Positions 52,079 through 59,700 of a stretch of DNA of 64,000 nucleotides are shown piece by piece. Below the pieces are notes generated by a model. It was not told the origin of the DNA and did not search any database. It saw only the letters and a program-made list of their open reading frames with translations. The DNA is from Spirochaetia bacterium (GTDB taxonomy: Bacteria > Spirochaetota > Spirochaetia > Treponematales > Treponemataceae), in the NCBI GenBank assembly GCA_900767955.1, contig CAAGBC010000049.1, positions 40,683 to 104,682 on the forward strand, given 5' to 3'. Position 1 is the first letter of the stretch. Each line of letters begins with the position of its first letter. The position numbers and the translations under genes were made by a program.

Positions 52079-53281
52079 TTATCTTATGCAACTCAAAATC
52101 TTTTTGGCGGCGCCTTGGGGGCCAGAGCAGTTTTTGAAGCTGTCTGATATGATTTTTGCGTTTTGTGAATATGTTGAATTATTCAAAACTTGTGTTACGG
52201 TGTCAAAAATTGTTTTTGGATTTTCGTTTTTTAAGAAAATTCCTGCGCCAACTTGGTTTACGCGATTTGCAACACCTTTTTGTTCTGTTGTTTGTGGAAT
52301 CATAACTAAAGGAACTTTGTAAAATAAACTTTCATTTACGCTATTCATTCCGCAGTGAGAAACAAACACATCCGTTTTTGATAACACTGCAATTTGGTCA
52401 ACAGTTTGTTCCATTTGAATATTTTGTGGAAACTGTGATTTTGATTTTTTTTCATAATTTTGAATAAAATCTTCTATATTAATGGCTTTTCCTGTGGAAA
52501 TAATTACTTGAAAATCTTCTTTATTTTGGAACGCCTTAATAAAATTCATAAAAAACTTTTCCTGTTTATTAATTACAGTTCCCATGGAAACATAAATCAA
52601 ATATTTGCGATTTTTTGTAATTTCAGAGTTTGCAGGAATAATTGAAGGCCCAACAAATTCATATTTATCAGAAAAAGTTTTGCTTTCTGGCTGGAACTCT
52701 GGGGAAGTGTAAACGATAGTGTTTGTGTTTTCATCATTTTGAATAATGTCTAAAACATTGTTTACAGGATAGCCTTTGTTTTGCAAACGAATTATTTCTT
52801 TTTGAATTTTTCCCATTGAAATAATCATTTTTACCACTTGCCCAAAACTTTGTTTCATAATTTTTGCAGAATGCTGATTAAAGGCAAAAGTTGTTGTACT
52901 TGATACAAAAGGAATTCCCAATTTGAGCGCAATAAATTTTCCCCAAATTGCCATGGAATCTGCAACTATGCAATCAGGTTGAATTTGTTTCATTTCGGTG
53001 CAAACTTTTTCATCTAAAGCAAGAGTTGTATCCACAAGAATTTTTGTGGAAAAAGCTAAATCACTTCCTAATCTGCTAGTGTCTTCCTTTGATAATTTTT
53101 GTTCCATATCGTAATCATCGCAGGAAATAAATTTTGCTCCAGTATTTTCAATTTTTTCTTTTAGTAAATTGTAGGAATAATAAATTACTTGGTGACCTTG
53201 TGAAATTAATTCTTTTACAACTTGTAATGTAGGATTTGTGTGTCCAAATGCTGGAATACAAAAGAAAACAATTTTTGCCAT
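52079..53281 (-). CDS. MGT-type (GT1) glycosyltransferase
   Basis: 400 aa, GT-B fold of the macrolide glycosyltransferase type: N-terminal FCIPAFGHTNPTLQVVKELI, and the C-terminal nucleotide-sugar site FVSHCGMNSVNESLFYKVPL with PQTTEQKGVANRVNQVGAG. Likely glycosylates a small hydrophobic acceptor such as a lipid or antibiotic; acceptor unknown. AGGGAC precedes the ATG. It lies 50 bp downstream of an AbrB-like gene in the same direction and probably shares its autoregulated promoter. Confidence 0.88.
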   Translation of the reverse strand: MAKIVFFCIPAFGHTNPTLQVVKELISQGHQVIYYSYNLLKEKIENTGAKFISCDDYDMEQKLSKEDTSRLGSDLAFSTKILVDTTLALDEKVCTEMKQIQPDCIVADSMAIWGKFIALKLGIPFVSSTTTFAFNQHSAKIMKQSFGQVVKMIISMGKIQKEIIRLQNKGYPVNNVLDIIQNDENTNTIVYTSPEFQPESKTFSDKYEFVGPSIIPANSEITKNRKYLIYVSMGTVINKQEKFFMNFIKAFQNKEDFQVIISTGKAINIEDFIQNYEKKSKSQFPQNIQMEQTVDQIAVLSKTDVFVSHCGMNSVNESLFYKVPLVMIPQTTEQKGVANRVNQVGAGIFLKNENPKTIFDTVTQVLNNSTYSQNAKIISDSFKNCSGPQGAAKKILSCIR

Positions 53282-53300
53282 ATTTTGTCCCTATTTTTTT

Positions 53301-53334
53301 TGATGTTTTGCAATGAAATGAAAAACAACATTTA
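53301..53334. repeat. copy of the hairpin unit found at 32443-32478
   Basis: TGTTTTGCAA is identical to the copy in the xseA-xseB gap and is followed by a near-identical stretch (TGAAAAACA, CATTTA). The stem is TGTTTT/AAAACA with an ~12-nt loop. Confidence 0.55.
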
Positions 53335-53532
53335 TTTCATTGAATTAAAAATTGAAGAAATATATTCTTGCATCATTTCTTTTGGAGGAATTGCAATTCC
53401 TCTGTCTTTGTCTGCCATAACTAGTAATGTATCACCTGGTTTAATTCCAAACATATCACGGGCTTCTTTTGGAATTACAAATTGTCCTTTTTCGCCAACT
53501 TTTATAGACCATGCGTTTCTTTGTTCTGTCAT
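53332..53532 (-). CDS. AbrB/SpoVT-type DNA-binding protein
   Basis: 66 aa swapped-hairpin regulator: WSIKVGEKGQFVIPKEARDM, FGIKPGDTLLVMADKDRGIA. AAGGAAG precedes the ATG. Its promoter overlaps a perfect palindrome, consistent with autorepression. It could be the antitoxin of a pair, but the next gene is a glycosyltransferase and no toxin is seen, so a stand-alone regulator of that gene is more likely. Confidence 0.9.
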   Translation of the reverse strand: MTEQRNAWSIKVGEKGQFVIPKEARDMFGIKPGDTLLVMADKDRGIAIPPKEMMQEYISSIFNSMK

Positions 53533-53554
53533 GATTTCTTCCTTTGGTATGAAA

Positions 53555-53593
53555 AGTATGACTAATCATACTAGTAGGAAATAATTTTGTCAA
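53555..53593 (-). promoter_or_regulatory. abrB-like promoter with overlapping operator
   Basis: Minus strand TTGACA (53593-53588), 17-bp spacer, TATGAT (53570-53565). The -10 lies inside the perfect inverted repeat AGTATGA-CTAA-TCATACT (53555-53572). Confidence 0.7.
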
Positions 53594-53626
53594 TGTTTTA
53601 TGTTAGCAAAACTGAAAAATCAAAAA

Positions 53627-54679
53627 TTAAAATTCAAAATGAAATTCGGTAATGGAATTATATTCTTGATTTGGTTTTAAAATCGTACTTGGAAATTCTG
53701 GTCTGTTTGGTGAATCTGGGAAATTTTGTGTTTCAAAACAAATTCCGCAAAAAGGAGTGTAAATTGCTCCGTTTTTTCCCAAAGTGAATTTTACATAACC
53801 AGAAGTATACAATTGCATTCCTTCTGCATTTGAAAAGACTGTCATTTTTTTATTTGCTTGGGAATCTGTTAATTGTGCAACTTTTACAAGGGGAGTGTCT
53901 TTTGTTGGAATTGCAGTTTCTGGATTATACGCAGCAGTTACATAGCAAGTGTCGTATCCATATTCCAATTTATCAGTGTGAGTTCCGATTTTTTTAGGCT
54001 GCAAAAAATCATATTCAGTATTTTTTACATCAATTAATTTTCCTGTGGGAATATTGTCTTTGTCAGTTTGAATAATTTTTTCACAGAAAAGTTGAAGTTC
54101 ATTTTCTTTAACATTTCCGTCACCGTTTAAATTAAAATAGGAATGATTTGTAATGCTAATTGGTGTTTCTTTATCAGAAATTGCTTTATATGAAAAAGTA
54201 AGTTTGTTATCGTTGGAAATTAAATATTCAATAGTGACTTTTAAGTTTCCAGGAAATCCCTGAAATCCGTCAGAAAAAGTTTTTTCAAAGCGAAGACCAA
54301 TTTTGCTTTTTTGGCGAATAATTTTTCCATTCCAAATTAAATTTTCCCAACGAGGAACGCCACCGTGAAGACAAGAGCCTTGAATATTTTCAGAAAGTTT
54401 GTATTCAGTTCCGTTTAGAGTAAATTTTGCATTACTAATTTTATTTGAATATCTTCCTATGATTGCTCCAAAACTTCCCCAGTTTTTTGAGTAGGAATCA
54501 AGAGTTTCAAAACCTAAAACAATATCAGTTTCTTTGTTGTTAGAATCTTTTAAAATTAAGCTTGTAATTGTAGCTCCGTAATTTGTAGCTTTTAATGTGA
54601 TGTTTTTTGTAGAAACAGTAAATAAAGTTGCTTTTTGCCCTGAATAAATAGTTCCGAAATATTGCTTTTTTGTCTTCAT
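53627..54679 (-). CDS. galM: aldose 1-epimerase (galactose mutarotase)
   Basis: 350 aa. Interconverts alpha and beta sugars. Motifs: TNYGATITSLIL, GRYSNKISNAKF, ITNHSYFNLNGDGN with the catalytic His, and near the end GAIYTPFCGICFETQNFPDS with the catalytic Glu. ATG 54679 is chosen over ATG 54700, because the promoter -10 lies between them and predicts transcription starting at 54679. It is divergent from a coiled-coil/HTH gene. Confidence 0.93.
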   Translation of the reverse strand: MKTKKQYFGTIYSGQKATLFTVSTKNITLKATNYGATITSLILKDSNNKETDIVLGFETLDSYSKNWGSFGAIIGRYSNKISNAKFTLNGTEYKLSENIQGSCLHGGVPRWENLIWNGKIIRQKSKIGLRFEKTFSDGFQGFPGNLKVTIEYLISNDNKLTFSYKAISDKETPISITNHSYFNLNGDGNVKENELQLFCEKIIQTDKDNIPTGKLIDVKNTEYDFLQPKKIGTHTDKLEYGYDTCYVTAAYNPETAIPTKDTPLVKVAQLTDSQANKKMTVFSNAEGMQLYTSGYVKFTLGKNGAIYTPFCGICFETQNFPDSPNRPEFPSTILKPNQEYNSITEFHFEF

Positions 54680-54685
54680 ATTTAA

Positions 54686-54714
54686 ACTATAAAAAGTCAT
54701 AGATAAAGTGTCAA
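54686..54714 (-). promoter_or_regulatory. galM promoter predicting a leaderless mRNA
   Basis: Minus strand TTGACA (54714-54709), 17-bp spacer, TATAGT (54691-54686), TTAAAT, then ATG 54679. Confidence 0.7.
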
Positions 54715-54828
54715 CTTTGTAGAAAAAGAATTATTCAAAATTGTGCAATTATCTTCTATTATAATGCTTGTTTTTGTAAATATATTTGGAAAAATTGACT
54801 GAAAGAATTTTTAATTTATTTTCAAAAG

Positions 54829-54857
54829 TTGCAGAATTAAATTTTCAAAAGTATAAT
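54829..54857 (+). promoter_or_regulatory. promoter of the coiled-coil/HTH gene, leaderless geometry
   Basis: TTGCAG (54829-54834), 17-bp spacer, TATAAT (54852-54857), TGGAAT, then ATG 54864. Confidence 0.6.
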
Positions 54858-54863
54858 TGGAAT

Positions 54864-55517
54864 ATGTTCAATAGGAAAAAGCAAAAAGAAGAAATTGAAA
54901 TTTCAAAATTAATATCACATCTAAAAAATGCGGAACAAAAATATGAAGATTTATTAAAATATGTAGAATCTGTGGAAAAAAGATTTGATTCACTAAAAGA
55001 AATATTTTTTTTAGATTTGAATAATTATGTAAATAATAATTTTGAAGAAGTTCCAAAGGTAAATAACAAAATTACAACGCTAGAAAATTTAGTTGGCGAT
55101 TCTAATATATTATTTCAGATTGATTCAAGTGAAAGTCAAAAGAATCAAGTTCCTGCTGAAATTGAAGTTGTTCTAAAAAATATGGAATTGTCTTTTTCTG
55201 ATAAATTAATGGAAATAATCAGAACTAAAAATTTGAATGAAGTTGAAGTTTACAAAAAAGCAGATATAGATAGAAGACTTTTTTCAAAAATAAGAAGCAA
55301 TTCTAATTATCGTCCAACAAAAGATACAATAATTTTATTATGCCTTTCTATGAAATTAAATTTTGAAGAAGTTTCAGATTTATTTTTGCGGGCAGGATTT
55401 TCATTTTCAAAAAGTGATAAACGAGACTTAATTGCCGAATATTTTTTCAAAAAAGAATTGTACGATATTTTTTTATATAAAGACATTTTGTTCAAATACG
55501 GTTTTATAAAAGAATAA
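54864..55517 (+). CDS. coiled-coil protein with C-terminal HTH-like domain, function unknown
   Basis: 217 aa from ATG 54864; a TTG at 54786 would add 26 residues but runs through the promoter. Residues ~5-75 are a charged coiled coil. Residues ~125-215 match a domain I recall at the C-terminus of diverse bacterial proteins: DKLMEIIRTKNL, EVYKKADIDRRLFSKIRSN, YRPTKDTIILLCLSMKLNFE and FLRAGFSFSKSDKRD. It looks like an Xre-type HTH variant. It lies 74 bp upstream of a ParB-like gene and near the CRISPR locus. DNA binding is likely; the role is unknown. Confidence 0.6.
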   Translation: MFNRKKQKEEIEISKLISHLKNAEQKYEDLLKYVESVEKRFDSLKEIFFLDLNNYVNNNFEEVPKVNNKITTLENLVGDSNILFQIDSSESQKNQVPAEIEVVLKNMELSFSDKLMEIIRTKNLNEVEVYKKADIDRRLFSKIRSNSNYRPTKDTIILLCLSMKLNFEEVSDLFLRAGFSFSKSDKRDLIAEYFFKKELYDIFLYKDILFKYGFIKE

Positions 55518-55591
55518 ATGTCTCTTTCAAAGCGACCTTTTTTGCTTGTTTTGGGATTAATATTAAAAAAGCTAACAAACAGGTGGCGCTT

Positions 55592-56407
55592 ATGAAAAAA
55601 CAGGAACTTGATGTTAATTTAATTAATTCTAATATAATCGCTGACGAAAATTATTCTTTTTCTGACATACTAAAAAGTGTTAATCTGTTTGGTCAATTGC
55701 AACCTATTATTGTTAAAAAAGACAAAAGAAAAACTTATACGCTAATTGATGGAAGTAAAAGACTTATATCATTAAAAATGTGCGGTTATACTACAGTAAA
55801 AGCAATTATCTTAAATTCCAATGAACAAAAGGAACTAAAAAATAGTGATTTTTGTTTGAAGGAACTTTATCCACTAGATGAAGCAAAATTCATTTATGAT
55901 TCAATTAAAAAATTAGGAATAAGCAAAACTTCAAAATTACTTGGCGTTTCAAAATCATACTGCGTCAGGCGATGTGAATTATTAAAGTTAATAAATGAAT
56001 TTAAAGAATTATTATCTAACGGAAAAATGAAATTTTTAGATGCACTTGATTTGTGTCGACTTCCAGAAGCTGTTCAAAAAACAATATTTGAAAAATGGAA
56101 TCATGCTCATTTGGATGTAAACATGACCTGTCGCAGATTTTCTGAAAATTTATTGGAAGCAAAATTTTATGCAAAGGAATGTCATAATTGTGTTTACAAT
56201 ACTTCTTCAAATCAATTGTTATTTGGCGATTATAGAAAATTTACATGCGTAAATCCCGATTGTTATAAAAAAAAGCAAATAAAATTTTCCCAAACCAAAG
56301 TTCGCAATTTTTCTCCTTATTATTTATTTCTTAATTTATACAAATTATTTATTTCCGTAGAAGGAAAAATACTACTATTCAAAATGCAGAAGTTATCATC
56401 AAAGTAA
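55592..56407 (+). CDS. ParB-like nuclease-fold protein with HTH and zinc motif
   Basis: 271 aa. An N-terminal ParB/sulfiredoxin domain (residues ~10-80: FGQLQPIIVKKDKRKTYTLI, DGSKRLISLKMCG) precedes an HTH (~95-125: EAKFIYDSIKKLGISKTSKL, LGVSKSYCVRRCE). The C-terminal part has paired cysteines (CHNCVYN, CVNPDCYKKK) likely to bind zinc, as in plasmid or phage ParB relatives. ATG 55592 has AGGTGG 5 nt upstream. No ParA and no parS cluster is seen, so chromosome partition is unlikely; a mobile-element or regulatory origin is more plausible. It is the last gene before the tracrRNA. Confidence 0.7.
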   Translation: MKKQELDVNLINSNIIADENYSFSDILKSVNLFGQLQPIIVKKDKRKTYTLIDGSKRLISLKMCGYTTVKAIILNSNEQKELKNSDFCLKELYPLDEAKFIYDSIKKLGISKTSKLLGVSKSYCVRRCELLKLINEFKELLSNGKMKFLDALDLCRLPEAVQKTIFEKWNHAHLDVNMTCRRFSENLLEAKFYAKECHNCVYNTSSNQLLFGDYRKFTCVNPDCYKKKQIKFSQTKVRNFSPYYLFLNLYKLFISVEGKILLFKMQKLSSK

Positions 56408-56452
56408 CGAATTCCCAAAGTTTCAAATTAGAATTAAAAAACTCAAAAAAAA

Positions 56453-56499
56453 TTACATGGTGTGTCGTTAAATGCGACACTAGGTGTAGTATAATTTAA
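56453..56499 (+). repeat. promoter-like repeat, copy B
   Basis: Matches copy A at 51741-51786. Contains the perfect inverted repeat GTGTCG-TTAAATG-CGACAC (56462-56480) and TATAAT (56490-56495). A 27-codon reading frame (ATG 56525, MPSVFRLGCRRCGGG...) with two cysteines and a G-rich middle follows. Too short and unsupported to call a gene, but its position relative to TATAAT is gene-like. 56408-56611 holds nothing else recognised. Confidence 0.55.
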
Positions 56500-56611
56500 T
56501 TAATCGTTGGGAGATGATATAGATATGCCTTCTGTGTTCCGTTTGGGATGCAGGAGGTGCGGTGGGGGAATATTGTTTTTTGTTGTTGAAAAAAAGAAAT
56601 GGATGTAAAAT

Positions 56612-56693
56612 AAAAAAAAAAAGCCCCACGGAGTACGCGAGGCAGTAGTCAAATTAAACTTCGGCACAATGGCCTTATTGTGATTTGATTTCT
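56612..56693 (-). ncRNA. tracrRNA of the type II CRISPR system
   Basis: Read on the minus strand from 56693, the first 17 nt (AGAAATCAAATCACAAT) pair completely with the first 17 nt of the minus-strand repeat (GTTGTGGTTTGATTTCT), using two G-U pairs. A short GGC/GCC nexus-like stem follows. The RNA ends in an 8-bp terminator hairpin (GCCTCGCG/CGTGGGGC, loop TACTC, 56643-56623) with eleven T (56622-56612). About 82 nt, divergent from cas9. It guides crRNA maturation by RNase III and loads Cas9. Confidence 0.93.
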
Positions 56694-56699
56694 AAAAGA

Positions 56700-56728
56700 A
56701 CTATACCATAACTTAATTAATATAACAA
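56700..56728 (-). promoter_or_regulatory. tracrRNA promoter
   Basis: Minus strand TTGTTA (56728-56723), 17-bp spacer ending TGG (extended -10), TATAGT (56705-56700); six bases later is A 56693, the first base of the anti-repeat. It overlaps the region just upstream of cas9, so the two transcription units may influence each other. Confidence 0.8.
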
Positions 56729-56746
56729 GTATAAAAGGAGAAGTTA

Positions 56747-59700
56747 GTGAAAAAATTAGGATTAGATTTAGGAACAAATTCTATTGGTTGGGGAATTATT
56801 GATACAAATAATACAGAAAAACCAATACAAAAGTGTGGTGTATATATATTCCCTGAAGGAGTAAATAAAGATAGTTATGGAAACGATAGTTCAAAAGCAG
56901 CAGAAAGAACAGGATATCGTTCTGCAAGAAGATTAAAATTTAGAAGAAAGCTAAGAAAATATGAAACTTTAAAAGTTTTAATAGAATACGAAATGTGTCC
57001 ATTAACTATAGAAGAGTTAGAAAAATGGCGAAAAGAAAAAATATATCCAACTTCACAGGAATTTATAAATTGGTATAGAACAGATGAACTTAATAATTGG
57101 GAACCATATTTTTTAAGAAAGAAATGTGTAGAAGATATAGCAGAAAAATATGAAATTGGTAGAGCATTATATCATATTGCTCAAAGACGAGGATTTTTAA
57201 GTAATCGAAAAGAATCCACAAAAGGCAATGAAGATGGAGCTGTTCAAGGTGGAATTAATGAAATAACAGACCAAAAAGGGGATAAGACCCTAGGTCAATA
57301 TTTTTATGAACTAAAACAGAACGGGGAAAAAGTTAGAGCAAGATATACATCAAGAAAGCAACATTATGAAGAAGAATTTAATAAAATTTGTGCAGTACAA
57401 AATATATCAGCAGACCTAAAAGAAAAATTATATAATGCAATTTTCTTTCAAAGAAAGTTAAAATCACAAAAATTCCTTGTTGGAAAATGTACATTTGAAA
57501 GAAACAAACCTCGTTGTCCAATTTCACATTTTGAATTTGAAGAATTTAGAATGTTACAGTTTATTAACAGCATAAGAGTAAAACGAAATGAAGACGAGAC
57601 CGATGACCAAAAATTTATAGAATTGTTTGATTATGAGAGAAATGAATTAAAAGAATTATTTTTTAGAAAATCAAAATCTACATTTACATTTAAAGATATA
57701 AAATCAAAACTTTGTGGTAAAAAACATGAAGATTGGGAATTTAATTATATAGATGAAGCAAATATTGCTGGATGTCCTGTAAGTACAAGTCTAAAAGAAA
57801 TATTCGGTGAAAATTGGAAAGATGTAAAAATTGGAAATTATGATATAAATGATATTTGGCATGTTTTGTATGATTTTGACGATGATGATAAACTAAAAGA
57901 ATTTGCAAAAGAAAAATTACACTTATCAGAGGATGATGCTAAAAAGTTTTGTAAAATTACATTACAACAGGGGTATTCTAATTTAAGTCTAAAAGCAATT
58001 AGAAAAATATTACCATTTTTAAGAGAAGGACTATTATATTCTTATGCTGCGTTTTTAGCCAATGTTCCAAAAATGATTGGAGAAGAAGTTTTTGCAGAAA
58101 ATAAAAAAACAATAATTGATAATGTAAAAAATATTTCATCATCAATAGGCATAATAAATCTTCCATTGAGGTTAGCAAATGATTGTCTTGATAAAATTTC
58201 AAAAGATGAGAATTTCGATTTTAGAACAGAAGATTGGAATAAAGAGTTTATAGATATTTGTATAAAAGAATCTTACGGTCAAAAAAAATGGGGAAAAGAT
58301 TTTTCTCAACCAGAACAAGAGAAAATCAAATCAGAAATTGAAAATAATGTTAATGAAGCATTGAAAATAATGCCTACGGGAACTCATCTTTCTATAAATA
58401 ACTTTAAGTATCCGATGAAACATATTGATGAGCTTATCGAAGAATATTTAAGAGAGAATTTTGAAATTAAAAAGAATATTGATTTATATCATCCATCATA
58501 TACTGATTCAAAATATGATATAAAGCCAGCTGAAATTATTAACGGAAAAAAATATTTGAATACACCTAAGACATCAAGTATCAAAAATCCTGTAGTAATG
58601 AGAGCTCTACATCAATTACGAAAATTGATTAATTATCTATTAAAAACAGGCGAAATTGATGAGAATACACATATTCATATTGAATTAGCAAAAGAAGTTA
58701 ATGATAAGAACTGGCGAAAAGCAATTGCTGACTTTCAAAAGGATAATGAAACTAAGAATAAAGAATATAAAGAAAAAATTGAAGAAATGGCAAAAGAAGC
58801 TGGATTTTCAATTGTTGTCACAGAAAAAGAAATAAAAAAATATCGATTATGGAAAGAACAAAAGGAAGAATGCCCTTATACAGGAAAAACAATTCGTTTT
58901 ACAGCACTTTTTGGAGACAATCCACAATTTGATTTTGAACACACAATACCGAGAAGTTTATCTTATGACGATTCTTTAGAAAACTTAACTCTTTGTGATG
59001 TTGATTTCAATAGGAATGTTAAAAAGCAACAAATACCACATCAACTTGCAAATTACAAAGAAATTGCTCAAAGATTTGAAAGATATTATGAAGAAAAAAT
59101 TGATGATTGTTTAACAAGAATTGAAAAGTCTAGAACTCACGGACGGTATATAGATCCTAGTATAAAAGATGCAATGATTGTTAAGCGACATAAAGCAGAA
59201 CTAGAATTAAGATATTATACTGGAAAATTAAAGCGTTTTAATTCAGAAGATGTAACAAAGGGATTTAAACATAGCCAATTAAACGATACAAGAACAATTA
59301 CAAAGTTTGCAAAAGACTACCTAAAAACAGTTTTTGATTATGTTATGCCAATAAACGGAACAATTACAAACACCTTTAAACATCAATGGGAATTACTTGA
59401 AAAAGACGAGAAAAAAGATAGAAGTACAAATCTTCATCACGCAGTAGACGCATTAGTTGTAGCTTCTGTTGACAAATGGAAGTATGATTTATTGTGTAAA
59501 TGCATTCATGAAAGTTCAGACGGAAGAACAATAAACTTACCAAAACCTTGGGAAAATTTTAGAGAAGATGTTGTTAATGCTACAGATCAAATCATTCCTA
59601 AAATTGTTTCTAGCGATAATGCTTTAAAACAAACAAAAAAAATTATAAGAGATAGATATGGAAAACCAAAACTAAATAAAAATGGTCAAATCCAATATGT

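Noticed and set aside
54786..54863. TTG start extending the coiled-coil/HTH protein by 26 residues
   Set aside because: It has no ribosome-binding site and the extension contains a -35/-10 pair pointing at ATG 54864. Not fully excluded.
52079..56407. The accessory block as a prophage or integrative element
   Set aside because: No integrase, transposase, structural phage gene, tRNA end or target-site duplication is visible; only the flanking repeats hint at mobility.
56525..56608. 27-codon frame after repeat copy B
   Set aside because: Too short, biased composition, and the G-rich middle is shared with copy A at DNA rather than protein level.
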